Below are positions 32,335 through 44,788 of a DNA stretch of 64,000 nt, piece after piece. The first letter of the stretch is position 1, and every line of letters begins with the position of its first letter. Both the position numbers and the translations under genes were made by a program. Where the stretch lies: positions 5,662,001-5,726,000 of the forward strand of contig JAGUCH010000006.1 of the NCBI GenBank assembly GCA_019096065.1, read 5' to 3'. This DNA is from Paracyclopina nana. Its lineage: Eukaryota > Arthropoda > Copepoda > Cyclopoida > Cyclopettidae. The notes below the pieces were generated by a model. It searched no databases. It was given only the letters and a program-made list of their open reading frames with translations, and had not been told where the DNA came from.

Positions 32335-33100
32335 GGAAGAATGCCTTAAGCTATGGCAAAAATTGTTTTGAAGATGTGTGAAACTGCTGCTGACTTCTTG
32401 TCGACAAGTTGAGCTGGAGGTCGAGCCGCGTTTTCTCGGGCAAATTTGGCAACGTTTCATTGACCGAATCGACATATTTCCCTAACAATCATTGATTTAT
32501 TGATGTTTGTTGGCTCAAAAAAGACACATTTTAAGCTTGAAAAAAAATTGCAAAAAATGGCGATTGTTTATTTTCGAGTTGGCATCAAGTCGATCTGATT
32601 TTTCGCATCAGCTGAATACAAGAGGTGGGATTGTTGCAAGATAATAGGCCGATTTCATATAATCGAAGCCAAGCTAAGGCAAGCTAAGCTTGGTTCTTTG
32701 GAGGCTCATAACTCAGCAACTACTGAATCGATTGGCACCAAATTTGGTAGGATTCATAAGAAGAGCTTAATAAGCCACCATACCAAATTTCAACTGGATC
32801 TGATGATCCCTTCCATAGGCTGACTTTACCTGCCTAAAAAGACAAGCTAGATACCTAGCTTTGCTTATAAAATGGCCTCGACTATACGGCCTCGGAACTT
32901 AACCAAATTGGAAACACAGCTGTAGGTTGACATTTTGATGAACCGTACCAAATTTGGTGCCAATACAATCAGTATTTGCTGAGATATTAGCCTCCAAAGA
33001 ACCTAGCTTAGCTTGCCTTAGCTTGGCTTCAATTATATGAAATCGGCCTATTGTTTCGCCTTTTCTCAAGATGTTTCTTGTGGATTTTCAAAGGAGTTCT
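32335..33100. mobile_element. Family A MITE, copy 1, interrupted by element D
   Basis: Left part at about 32335-32646 shares with the other A copies the blocks GCTGCTGACTTCTTGTC, GAGCTGGAGGTCGAGCCGCG and AAGTCGATCTGATTTTTCGC. The end resumes at 33049 with TTGTTTCGCC and continues to about 33100. Element D sits between the two parts. No transposase. The outer ends are degenerate, so the boundaries are approximate. Confidence 0.6.
32647..33048. mobile_element. Inverted-repeat element D (about 105-bp TIRs, TA duplication)
   Basis: A 402-bp element with ends GGCCGATTTCATATAATCG and its reverse complement (ATTATATGAAATCGGCC). The two arms pair over about 105 bp with few mismatches, through CCAAGCTAAGGCAAGCTAAG and CACCAAATTTGGTA. 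TA flanks both ends (32645-32646 and 33049-33050), a target duplication as in Tc1/mariner-type MITEs. It is inserted inside family A copy 1. Confidence 0.8.
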
Positions 33101-34032
33101 TCGAGGGTTCTTTGAGTTCAAAGCGCCATAGTTAGTACATTTGGCACTCAAATATGAACATGTGAGAAAAAGGGTGATTGTGTTTGTTGGTTGATTGGAG
33201 CGTGGCCAAAGATTGATTGTCCACCCCAAAAGTGAATGGTAATCGGATAATTGTTCACTTTCTTTCTCTGCTGACCAGTTTTGACCCTCCTAGCTCGTCT
33301 GGATGAAATGACACATGGATGGTTGGGTTCCCAATTGTGTTGGTCACATCTCAGTGAGCTTGTGACCAAACACAATTTCCCTTTCTTGATTTCAATCTGC
33401 CTTGCTGGTGGTGACAAATGATTCCAAGAGCCTACTGAAATACTGAAAGATTGTCCAGATGTGTGTGTAGAATATGAAAAACGCTGACCAAAGATTGATG
33501 GCACACACTCCATTTTTTCAGTTGAAAATATGTTCCTCGGTGAATTGTTGTGACAGAACTACTAAATAAGTGAGCTATATAGCTGCTCCTGCTTTTTCTC
33601 ACAGCTTCAAAAAACCTACTTTTAAGTAGGTAAAAAAATTGCTAGAAGGCTGAGCTAGTTGAGCCAAGGCGCGAGGCGTCAAATTTAAGGCAAATAAATA
33701 TCACTTTTTCATCCTTTCTCCTTTGAATAGTATATAAGTGTGAAATTTTGAGTATGAATTTTAGCAATTCATTTCCGCATAATTTACAAGTTTGGAGCTG
33801 AGATTCAATGAAACTTTGAATTTATTGCTTAAAGTAGTCTTCAAAATCGATCTGTTTCCTGCTGGTTTATCAGCCAAAGTTTGCTATTATTGAAAAATTT
33901 CTCAAGTCAAATCAGTGGCGACTTGGTAAGCAAAAACCACAATCTGACAAAACCTCAGTCAAGTTTGATTCTGAATTTGCGTGAGTGTGGTAATGTAGGT
34001 TATTGTTTGATCCAAGTGTGGCGGTTCCTGGT
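33101..34032. other. Intergenic, no gene seen
   Basis: AT-rich sequence between two repeats. A 121-codon open frame on the minus strand (33148-33513) shows no recognised domain. Nothing else is seen. Confidence 0.4.
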
Positions 34033-34637
34033 CACAGTGTTCCTGGTAAGGGTTTAACCTAAACTGTCTCAACCAACTTTAAATTATACATTTTCTGAAA
34101 GCTATTGATAGGGGGATTCCAATGGTGTAAACCAAAAAATCCCCTGTCGTAGCTTCCCATAACATACAAGTTTAAAAAACCCCTTGCACTCTCATTTTAC
34201 AAGGAAGAGAAAAAATGTGCTTCATTTACCCCCTCTTAAATTCGAAAATGAACATAATATATTTTATACAAAATATTGAATTTGGACTTAATTCTAGAGT
34301 TACAATTTACTTGTGATATTACCATCATGTGGAAGATGAGAAAGGGTTGCCATTTAGCATAGTGCAGTTACTTCAAAACCATGTCCGATATCAAAAATGT
34401 TTATAAAATATAATATGTTCATCTTCTGATTTTAGAGGGGGTCATAGAAGCGCTTTTTTTCTCTACCTTGCAAAATGAGAGCGCTAGCGGTTTTTTAAAC
34501 TCGTATGCTATGGGAAGCTACGACAGGGGATTTTATGGTTTACACCATTGGAATCCCCATATCAATAGCTTTCAGAAAATGTGTAATATAAAGTTGGTTG
34601 AGAAAGTTTAGGTTAAAACCTCACCAGGAACACTGTG
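34033..34637. mobile_element. Foldback element E (long inverted repeat, about 605 bp)
   Basis: The left arm begins CACAGTGTTCCTGG and the right arm ends with its reverse complement CCAGGAACACTGTG. The arms pair over about 240 bp each, including GGGATTCCAATGGTGTAAACC and GAAGCTACGACAGGGGATTTT-like segments, with a short unpaired centre. TGGT flanks both ends. There is no coding capacity. Confidence 0.75.
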
Positions 34638-36175
34638 TGGTAGTAACACAATTTGAGCCCGCAATTTTGACACCACCAAGACTTTTGCGTGTCATGACAC
34701 CAATGTCTTCAGAGTATGACAAGCCCGGCTCGACTCCAACAACGCTCCACGTTTCCACCTCCAAAGTTTGAACTATACAACCAAATGGGTGACATTTACT
34801 TACTACATAAGGTATCCAATTTGTTGCCAAGAGACGATTTGAATTGAGTTGATTTTTTAAGTAATTTAGAAAAAATCAATGTGGAACAAGGTGGAATGGT
34901 GCTAGTCATTGGACAGCAGTTTTTTGGCTTGCTAATCTTGCTGTCATAATGGGGGATCCTTTAATATTTTGCTCAACATCCGTGAGAAGAAGTGGCTGTG
35001 TAATATGTGAGGTCTATGTCTGTTTACACTTGATTAAGACATGACATGACACACACCTAAAAAATTCCAAAATGCCTCCTCAGCCTCAGCAGCAAAATTA
35101 TTATGTACAATTTACCGAAAAATACTCTAAAAAGCTATGTCATGCTGAAGGACAGCTAAAGCTGAATCACGCCAATCATTGTGTTAGCTAAGTCACGTGC
35201 TTTTGTTTACACTAGAGTGCTACCAGAGTTGACACCGGGAAAAAGGCCGGGAATTCGAAGGTTAACGAGAAGTGACCAATTTTATGACCCATTTGCTTCT
35301 CTACCTTTTCTCCGTTAACAACTCAGGGGGCAATTAGTTGTACAAATTCCTCATATACCTTGCCATATCAGACATCTAACGTTTCCCTCCTAAAAAGAGC
35401 CACATTTTTCTTTTAAAATTACTTAGGTGTCCAAGTTGGGAAGCGGCGCCTCGGATGATTTGAGCGGAGCATTGCTCACCAATTTTAACTGAATTAACTC
35501 TTCCCTATATCTCACCTAATAAAAGTAAGAATAAGGAATTTGGATATGATTTAATTAGAAGTTTATTTCAAAAATCTTGATGTGTTTTTTTGGAATAACT
35601 TGGCTTCGGCGGTGGGCTTCGCTCCGCTCGAAAATCATGAGGCAGCGCCCTCTATAATTTATGCATGCATGCTGGCTGATTTTCTCATGTGAAAACAAGT
35701 CATTTTTCGTCGGATATCACCAGGATGGGAGTTGTTTGTTTTGAAGGAAGGCGGGGTAATTGAAGAAGAGGGCTTTGAGATATCTGCTGATTTACAATGG
35801 AGATTTATTGCCGAATGCAATCTTGTGAAATGCTCGAGCGAATGATGTGATTGACAGTCTCACATATGCTTGGTGGTGGTGGAGACAATGTGATCAACCA
35901 AGGGAAACTAATCCTCCTCTTCCCCCCATGGAACGCAGCGCTAGGAGAGATAGAAACGATCTGAGTAAATATTGGTGTAATATCAACGCTCCTTTGTTGT
36001 TGTTAACAACAATGCAGATTGGAGACATGCGAAGCCATGCTTATCAGATGCCAAAAGTGATCATGAGTGAGCCCCTTTTACGCTAAGTAGCGCCACTCCG
36101 CAGCTGACGTCAAATTGCCGCCCTCGCACGCTCGGCCTACCAAAAACAACGCACGCCACTCTCCGCGAGGCCTTA
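34638..36175. other. Intergenic with one CTCF-like site
   Basis: No gene is seen. GCAGCGCCCTCTA at 35642-35654 fits the CTCF core on the minus strand (TAGAGGGCGCTGC). CAGCTGACGTCA lies near 36101. The remainder is AT-rich without recognised structure. Confidence 0.45.
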
Positions 36176-36610
36176 TGCCTTGTTCATGTATTAATGCCCT
36201 GTTCATGTATTAAGAATGCCTCAAGGTATGGAAAAAATTGTCATAAGGAAAAGTGAATCTGTTGCTGACTGCCGCTCTACAAGTTCAGCTTGGGGCCGAG
36301 CAGCGTTTTTAATGGCAATTTTTGCTATTTTGTCTCATGGTTTTCAGCATATTTCAACACAAACTATCTTTCATCATGTTTCTTAGATTTTAGATTAAAG
36401 ATGAAATTTAACTTTTAATTTTGCTCAAAAGGACCAAAATATGGAGCACTTAATAGCAAAAATTAGATTTGTTTACTTTCAAGTTGGCTTAAAGTCGATC
36501 TGATTTCTTAAGTATCAGCTGGCGCTTGTCATAAGACAATTTTTCTCCTTGCCTTGAGGTGTTTTTTGTGCAGTTTCCTAAGGAGTTTGGGGCGTACATG
36601 AACAGGACAT
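36176..36610. mobile_element. Family A MITE, copy 2
   Basis: The left end ATGCCCTGTTCATGTATTA (36194) is preceded by an 18-bp tandem near-copy (36176). The right end is TACATGAACAGGACAT. Internal blocks GAATCTGTTGCTGACTGCCG, GAGCAGCGTTTTTAATG and AAGTCGATCTGATTTCTTA match the other A copies. Non-coding. Confidence 0.7.
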
Positions 36611-39600
36611 TAGAAAATACTGTCAACAGAAATATACTATACTAGAGCATGAGCTGTGTTTTTATGGGCACTTTGGATTTTCTCATTTCCGCTTCATTTT
36701 CGTGTGTCATTTGTTGTTGTTTCAGATAGCATTTGGGCGCTTTATCGCGCCAGATCTCGGCCAGTATCAGCCGCTCAGATCAGAAATTGCTCAACATTGA
36801 CCTGATGGCTGACAACTGCTATAAAGTCGGGTTGCCCTTAACTTCAGGAGAGAGAAAAAAATACTTTTTAATATACAGATTGTCCCACCCTTTTCGGAGC
36901 ACAATTATCGACATCGAGTCTATCATTCTAAGGCACAGGCCCAGCTCGATTTTGAAGCTAGATTAAATTACCGTCCTCGCTGGCTCGGGCTAGTAAAATT
37001 TCCACTACAAGCTGCTCTCAATTCCAAGTCTAGCTGTGATGGTATTTTGTTGGATTTTGAGCACCAGAGTAGTATGTAGGACTAAGTAAGGTCCCCCATA
37101 ATTAGGAGCCAGTCAAGTCAAGTAGAAGTGGTATTTGAAGGGAATGTAGACATAGTCAAAGGATTGACTGAGACAGGTGCAAGTAATGGCGTTGAATTGT
37201 TTATTGGACCTTTGCATGCTTTCCTTAATTGATAGGAAACTGTAAAATACCCCAGTACAACTGCAGCAATGGTTCCCAGACAAAAACAACAACAACAACA
37301 CCCAGAAATCCTCTCCTTCTTGAATTTTCATCATGTGAGAATTATGCAGTTGCTTTTTGTGGTCAAAATTCAATTATGGCAAGTGATAAATTAGCACTAA
37401 TTGGCAACACTCTCATGCCTCTTTCTTGGTCTCTAGAGCTAACAATAATTCATGGGAACAGATGATTTTGGCTTTTTTAAGCAATTATCTGCTCAGAATT
37501 AATTTCACATCTCCCACAAGTTTGAGGCCTTCACTTTTGTTTCAGCAGAAGTAAAAAGAAGGTTGCTGCTTGGTACCCCCCAAAAAAAGGCATTCATTCA
37601 CCTGTTTTGTTGAGAAAAACTGACAATCTTTTGTCTCAGCATTTCATAGCTCAGGTAGGCAGTTTTAAAACAACAAGGTGAACAATAGGAAAAAATGGTC
37701 CGTGCGAAGCTGGGGCGTTAATTGCCGTTGTAAATGACTATGTCTTTGTGGACAAGATTTACTACAAGGGATAGATGGCTCACCTTGCTTTTGGACATTG
37801 CTGACACCCGCTGAGAACCATTCGACTCGATGGACAGCTAATGTAAACATAACAACCAAACAGTTCCTCCACCTTCCAACAAAAAAGGTCAAAATCTTTA
37901 TAACACCACATTTTCTGGAGTCTCCTGCTACACTTTTGTTGCCCAACCCCCGCCCGACAAGTTTACTTTCACAACAAGCCAATCTGGTAGCGCCTTTTAT
38001 TTTAGTGCGCTAACCCAAAAGAGAAGTGCGACTCCCGCTCACTATCTTTTGAGTTAAGGAGTTGTTCACTTAATGAAGCTGAAATCTTTGAGCTGGATCA
38101 CTTTTCTTATTTGATCATCCAAATTATAATGGAAAAATTAACCAATTTAGATTGCATATAATGAAAGCAAAGTGTTGAGTTATTTTTGTGTCAACAAGGC
38201 AACCGTTTTCAGAGTTATTTTAAAAATCAGTTTTGCAAACAGAAAGTCAGACACTTTGAGGAATGAGATATTGTTTTTCTCAGCAGGGAGTGATTGTTTG
38301 GGAGCACAAGGCGACAATGGAATGGCCCTTTTGGTAGTTTTACAGTAGGGTGGGCCAAACATCGAGAAATTTCTAGCCAAAGCTCTATTAGTACAAACAA
38401 TGCTACAAATAGCTTACATGTACGAACAGCTTATTTTTAACCCAATAAAGAGAACTCGAACAAAGAACTTTTTGAAATGGATGAGTAGAAATAGTCCATT
38501 CAGGGGAACGTTTTTTATTGGTTTAAAAGGTATAACATCATTATTTGTAACAAAGTTTCGGTAATATTTGTAATTTGGTTAACATTGGATACTTGAATAA
38601 CTTTTAAATCATATTTTGTCAGAATTCAATGAATGGCAAAACAATGAATACTGTGCTTCAGTTTTTTATAAATAGTTGAGAAATAAAATAGCTGATCAAC
38701 TTTGAAAATTTGAGAAAAAGTCCAGTGCTTTCTAAGCTTTTTTAAATAGAAAAGTAGAAACAGTGCATCAATTTGTTAACAAACATAGTAGAAGACGTAG
38801 CAAGCTTGTCAAAAATAAAGATTATGTAAGTTTGATTTTTTTCAGGTGTATTTTACGGTTGCCACACCCTAGGGAGGTGTGTCAACCAACCGTATCGGAG
38901 GCTCACAAAAGTTCTTGAATAGCTGTGTAGTCCTGAAAAGACAAAAAGGTCTCACCAATAGTGTTTGCTGTCCATGTTAGGAGCAAAGGCCAGAGGTGAA
39001 AAAACCACAATTTTCACTTTGCCTCATTCATATTCATGTGTCGCATGCCACTTGACCATTGGGGATTGACGGACTATTTCCTTAATTTTAGGCTGTCATG
39101 CAACAATGAAAAATAGGATCAGAACGTGTTTCCCGAAAAATCCTCGCCCACTTATCTCATATAAATATTCTTTTCCCAGGAGCTAACGTTGACGTCCATA
39201 TTTTGGTCTATTTTCAAATTAATCATATTATCTGACTGGAAATAGAGCTTAATTTTGGCTGAAATTGCGTTAGTGACTTGATGTAATTTTCTCATAAATG
39301 ATGACGTCATTTGATTGTTGAAATATTTTGGAAAATTTCAGTGGCGCCATCTAGATTGATTTCAGTTCATTATGTATCAGCAGTGCAACGTGCACAGCTG
39401 GAATAATTGGCAAACATGTTTACTATATGGGCTGTTTTTCATGCATGACCCTTTCAGGTGCAGGGGTGCGGTCTTTCGGCCCAAGGGAGCCATTGACATC
39501 GATCCTCTTGGGCAATTGAATAACCGCACGGCTTTCCTACCACTTATTCCGGATTGCATTTGCTTGCACGGCGTGAAAAAGGCCGCAAAAAGAACCTCAT

Positions 39601-40860
39601 CAGTGGCTTTTAATCAAATTACCTCATGAGCCCTTTTTGTTGACATAGTGTGCTGTTGCCGGCCCGGTCCGCCTTCCAGCGACGCCGCCCTGACGTCAGC
39701 TGACTCAACGGTTTTCTCAGCTGTTTCCCTCGGAGTGCACGCGTATTCATCCATCTCGTTCCCATATACAGTGGACTTTTCCTCTTTGTTATGGCCTAGT
39801 ACACTCACTTTTGGTCTTATCTGGGGAGAATACACATAAAATACTTTTATACTAGTGCGAGCACAATACGGCTCTCCTCTCTTTGCAGCTTTTGTCATAA
39901 ACTATTGATCTCCTGCAGCCTTTATTATTGCCCTTTCAGGGCTTGCCATGCAAAAAATAAATACAGTATATATGAAAACACTTTTTCTTCACATTCACTC
40001 AAAGCCTCAAAATGCCTGATTTAATTACAACCTGCACACTCAAGTAACTGCACATATTTTCGCGCACTTTCACGCATATTATTATTATTTGGTCCACTAC
40101 CAGCAATTATTTCTTGCACACTGGGCCAACTCGCATGCCAAAGCCCTCATGTGTAATTTTTTTTGTAATTGCCTCTCAGCCTTTTAAAAGAGGAGTTGAG
40201 CTTGGTCATAACTGAAATTAAGCTCGACTTTTTAAATTCCTTGACACTTAGAAGAAAATTGAAATGTTCTTTGCTAGTGGTGTGGTAAATACTGAAGGGC
40301 TCAAGGCAATTTCCTTAATTATAGTTATCCAGAATCCTTGCAGCAGCACCCTAGTCATTTGTTCAGAACCAAACTAGGTGCAAAGATTGGACTCCAAAGC
40401 TTCGCGGTTGGTCCTTCTTTCTTTCAGCTTTGGAGGCCTCACTGCTCAGAGAGAGGTGAAGACCAGGTGTGGTCTTATGGGCACCCCAAAATAACAAGCT
40501 GTTCTCTGGGCACTCAGTGGACTCTCACCACCATTATTTCCTCCTTCTTCAGAATGGCTGGCCAAATTATCAATTTGAGCACTGTTATTATTGCTAGACA
40601 CCCCATTTAATCTTTGACTGATGACATAGCCATGAATGTGCGTGAAAACGAGCCTAAGGAGATAATATCAGTGAAAACATCTTTGTTTCTTCCAGGGTGG
40701 TCAAAGCAGCAGAAATCTGTCAAAACATGTCATCCACCAATTACCAATTGCAAGTAGATGCAGATGGTTCTGCTCCCAAAGGGGAAATCCTGCCAAAAAG
40801 TAATTTATCTCGGTGAGCAAATAATATCAATAATAATGTCAACAAAGCCCAAAGAGTTTA
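36611..40860. other. Intergenic with scattered repeat fragments
   Basis: No gene is recognised. The left end of a family H element (TACAGATTGTCCCACC) is at 36874, with decayed core to about 37045. A GC-rich dyad lies near 36975. A short hairpin GGTTG-CACACC/GGTGTG-CAACC is at about 38860-38893. A CTCF-like TGGCGCCATCTAG lies at 39342-39354, and CGTCAGCTGACT at 39694. A (CAA)n tract is near 37285. Confidence 0.45.
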
Positions 40861-41225
40861 ATGCCCTCTTCATGTACATTGCACGATAATCGCCTTAAGA
40901 ATAGGCGAAAAATTGTTTTACGACACTATCAAACTGAGCTGTCAGCTGATGCGAAAAGTCATGTTGAAGTAGCGTCAACTTGAATAAAAACAATGATAAT
41001 TTTGGCAAACTGAAAGCTTAAAACATATTAACGACAAATGTAAACAAAGCTAGAGACCGAATGAAAAATGTCGATTTAGATTAGATTAGATGGGGAAATT
41101 TGCCCATAAAAACGCTGCTCGGCTTCAAGCTGAGCTTGTTGACAAGCCGTCAGCAGCAGATTCACTTTGACTCAATACAATTTTTTCCACACCCTAAGGC
41201 AAATCATCGCACATGAACGGGGCTC
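40861..41225. mobile_element. Family A MITE, copy 3 (opposite orientation)
   Basis: Begins ATGCCCTCTTCATGTAC and ends CACATGAACGGGGCT. The internal blocks run reversed relative to copy 2: CAGCTGATGCGAAAAG first, then CTGCTCGGCTTCAAGCTGAG and GTCAGCAGCAGATTCAC. Non-coding. Confidence 0.7.
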
Positions 41226-42706
41226 AAGAATAAAGAGCCACAAGAATTCTCAGTGACTTGAAGTGTGCAGATGATTTGTCTGCTGAGCATAACATGGAGC
41301 ATAATGATGCCCCAGAGCTGACTTTTGCTGGCATTTGGAAATTTTATGCTTGTTTACTGTAACTGGCCAATTTTCTGGCAGCTTTTTCAATTGGTGCTGA
41401 ATTATAATTTAGATTGCGTGCACTGTAGTAAGGCAGTCTTCTTATGAAGACATTGGGTGGTCTCGACATAGCAGTCGATCTATTGTTCTAAGATGCTTCA
41501 GAGGTAATTGCAGCCCCACGTTCCCCATGCCGCGCACACAGGGGAAACATGCGTGACCCGTGTGCGCGCGGGCCAAACAAGCTCGGCTCAGCTGCCAGCA
41601 CAAAGTGGCGCCATCTATGGGTATTTTTATGCACCTTTTTCCCCAGTGTGCCAGAAGCACCACCAAGGTTGATGATGATTTCTCTGTTGAGAAAAATGAC
41701 TTGGCCTAGCCGCGCCGCGCTGAAAATTGCGCTAGAAAAAAAAAGCTTGGCCAGACTTAAATTGAACCTGCTCATTACACCTATTGAGAAAACCACCTAG
41801 AAAAAGAGAACCATTTCCACCCCATTTCCCAGCAACAAAAGATGGACCATAATTAACTATGTAACCTTTGAGATGTCTGTATAAAGATTTGATCAGGGCT
41901 ACTGATATATGCAGCTAATTTTAAGCAAAGTTTCAGCCATTTCAGTTTTCCACTTTTAAACTTTTATGGTTCTTTTGAAATTGCAGTTCTTTAAAAGTAG
42001 TACTTTCCCGGATTAAATGCCTCTTTTAAATATAGCATTCCGCTTACAGATGCTCGGTTTTTTAAATTGCTTTTGGATCAGAATCTATCAAATCTGAAAA
42101 TAGTTGAGAAAATTTTAAATAATCTCAATTTTGGCCTTCTTTTTTATCAGCTGAGCAATGTTCATTAATGTCTGGCTTCTTTCCACAAATGAACATGATA
42201 ATTTTAACTTGACCATTGTGAGTCTATGCAAATGTGAAAATTGCACCTTAGGGTATTATTTTGGTAGTCAAATAATTGATGACAGTTGTCTCCACTGATT
42301 TTAAGTGCAATAAATAAAAAGGTTATAAGCCTTATCAAGTTTGATGAGCTGCAAAAGTGTTGTTCTAGATAAGCTCAAGTATATACTTACTTCTACAAGT
42401 AGTAGTAATGGGTCGGCTAGGAGCTCGAGCCTTGTGAAAATAACCTAGTTAACTCTTGAAGATCCCTTTAAAAGCCCAAATTATAATTGGTGCTTTTTAG
42501 GCCAAAATAAAACCATTTTTAAGTAGTGCCCAAAAAGTTACTAATGGCCAATTGAGACTCGTTTTCAAGTGTGCTAACAACTGCGTTATACAATTTGCTG
42601 TTCCCCTTTTATTAACCTATTTTACCTTTTTTTAGCTGCCTAATCAGCTCCATAGTGTTCAATTAATTTTGTCAAAAAAACCTTTCCAAGGCAAAGCTCG
42701 ATTTTT
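41226..42706. other. Intergenic with one CTCF-like site
   Basis: TGGCGCCATCTATGG at 41606-41620 fits the CTCF core on the minus strand (TAGATGGCGCC). The surrounding sequence is locally GC-rich (41550-41620). Otherwise AT-rich with no gene seen. Confidence 0.45.
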
Positions 42707-43058
42707 ATGCCTCGATCATCTTGAAGATTGCCTCAAGGTATGGAAAAAATTGTCTTGAGATCAAGTGAATCTGCTGCTGACTTCTTGTCAACATGTTCAG
42801 CTTGAGGTCGAGCAGCGTTTTTTAAGGTTGAATATTATGTCACTCATCATTTTTCTACTTAAATTTCCAGATAGATGTTTGTTTATGAAATGTTTTATTT
42901 CATTCTAGTTTGAGCCGAATGTACTTAAATTTAAGTTTTTCAAAAAGCGAACAATTGCGCTTGTTTTCTGCTAAGTTGACTCAAAGTCGATCTGATTTTT
43001 CGCATCAGCTGAAGACTCAGTTTGAGATTGTCGTAACTAAATTTTACTCCTTTTCTTT

Positions 43059-43451
43059 GGCTTAGTCTTTCGCACTATTTGCATAGTCACGCTATTTAAA
43101 TAGCTCATAACATAAAACGTATTTAAATAGCAGCTATTTAAATACATCCAGAGGCTATTTAGGCCTGGTTCACCTGCGATATTATGATCAAAATATCGAG
43201 CGATATTATGCTGATATTTGCAAATATCAGGTACTTCCAAAATCATTTTTTAAGTTTTTTCTTCGGATTCGGTCTTTGGGTACCAAAAGCCATCCGACAA
43301 CAGCATCGAAATTCTCAGCTTCTCAGTATTTCGCTCCGATATTTTGACAAAATATCAGATATTATAAGCAGGTGAACCATGCCTTAAATACATTTTATGC
43401 TATGAGCTATTTAAATAGCGTGACTATGCAAAACTTGCGAAAGACTAAGCC
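43059..43451. mobile_element. Inverted-repeat element B (PIF/Harbinger-like?), inserted in family A copy 4
   Basis: Ends GGCTTAGTCTTTCGCA and TGCGAAAGACTAAGCC. The arms pair over about 68 bp, through ATAGTCACGCTATTTAAATA and GCTCATA. TTT flanks both ends (43056-43058 and 43452-43454). Element C interrupts its centre. The 3-bp target and GG-start fit PIF/Harbinger, but the superfamily is a guess. Confidence 0.75.
43162..43383. mobile_element. Inverted-repeat element C (TTA duplication), inserted in element B
   Basis: A 222-bp element with ends GGCCTGGTTCACCTGC and GCAGGTGAACCATGCC (one mismatch) and an exact TTA duplication at 43159-43161 and 43384-43386. The 3-bp TTA target with GG-ended TIRs is typical of PIF/Harbinger MITEs. 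Non-coding. Confidence 0.8.
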
Positions 43452-43508
43452 TTTATTTGCTTCTCGTTCATTTCCCATTAGAGTTAGGGGTCTTAGATGA
43501 ACAGGGCC

Positions 43509-43999
43509 TTCATAGATGAACACCACAATCATGCTTCACATTGCAAGTGATATGGGCTTTGTTCACTTCGGTCGGTCTCTACACTTTTTTAGAATGGGCT
43601 CGTTGTTGTGGTCAGGCTACGTGATGATGGAACAGGTCTTGCTTATCAGTTGAAAATATCGCCGATAATAATGAGTCATAGTTCAATGAGCATCCATTGT
43701 CCATTATTATTGTGGCTCGTCCGGGCATTGCTTGAATTCGGGGGGAAAATATGCTAATTATGAATGGAAGACAACAAGACCTCCGTGAAGATGGTGGAAG
43801 AACACTGTATTATTGTAAACTGCTTAATATTCAGCCTCCCGAGAAAAATAGTCCAATGGCTTCAAACCATGGCATTTGGGAGCATTAATTCATGACAGCA
43901 GTTTTCTGCTAGATAACCGATTTTCAAAACACTGAGTGTCTTTGCCCAATTTTGCAATTTTCAATCGAATGTAAATATGTGAAATAGTTAAAAATGTCT
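43509..43999. other. Intergenic, no gene seen
   Basis: AT-rich, no recognised structure. Confidence 0.35.
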
Positions 44000-44338
44000 T
44001 TTAGTGAAGTAGGTCAGCTGCTGACTACCTTCAACTAGATCAGCTAAATGCTGAGCAGCGTTTTCATTTTGACGTTCTTCGCAAGTCTTGCTCAGCATTT
44101 TTTTGTCGTAATGCCTAGATTTTTTATAAAGGGAATGTTATTGTTTTCTTACAGTATATGAATTGCTTTCATTACAAATTTAGTAATTTGTTATAATTGC
44201 GATTGTCTTATTTTGAGGTGACTTGATGTCGATCTGATTTTTTGCGTCAGCTGAAGAATCATTTTGTGATTGTCACAAGACAATTTTTGCCCCATTCTTG
44301 AGGCGTTTGTCGTGCATTTTCCTTTTGACTGAGCAGTT
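44000..44338. mobile_element. Family A MITE, copy 5 (decayed)
   Basis: Shares GCTGAGCAGCGTTTTCATTT, GATGTCGATCTGATTTTTTG and GTCACAAGACAATTTTTGCC with the other A copies. The outer inverted repeat is not clear, so the boundaries are approximate. Confidence 0.5.
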
Positions 44339-44788
44339 CATTCCGTCAATGGTCTGCTGATATGGTGGCCCAATTTAGCCCAACCTCCAATCTGAGTCGA
44401 GTTGGCGCCCGCAGGGAGTGAGATATCAAGCCTTATTTTTAAGCACCACCTGGATTGGCTTGGAGTTTTTCATCGATGATGATGATTTTACACTTGGATG
44501 GGTGAAAATCGAAAATTCGCAGCTATGTCGCAGGCTGCTGCTGCATCGAGCGTGATCTAAGCTAATCTGACAGGCACTGAAACATATGGCGCAGGATCAA
44601 ATTCGTTCAAGCGAACTTTTTGTGAAACTAGACTACTAAATATGTGTGCACATAGAAGTTGATGCCCTATCATTATTATCTCCATAACAAGCTTTCACGT
44701 ACTGCTGCATAGAAGCTGCATTCAAGTGCGGATTCTGAGGCTTAATTCCATCATCATCGCGTGGAATTGAAAGTCGACCATGAGACGA
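44339..44788. other. Intergenic, no gene seen
   Basis: No gene or repeat recognised. Moderately AT-rich. Confidence 0.35.

Larger units (their letters stand above)
42707..43508. mobile_element. Family A MITE, copy 4, carrying nested elements B and C
   Basis: The left end is a degenerate ATGCCTCGATCATCTTGA, with internal blocks GATTGCCTCAAGGTATGG, CTGCTGCTGACTTCTTGTCA and AAGTCGATCTGATTTTTCGC. The right end is AGATGAACAGGGC. The element is split at 43058/43452 by element B. Confidence 0.7.

Noticed and set aside
36926..36940. TAAGGCAC, the miR-124 seed sense sequence
   Set aside because: Only eight bases match and it lies in a decayed transposon fragment without a hairpin.
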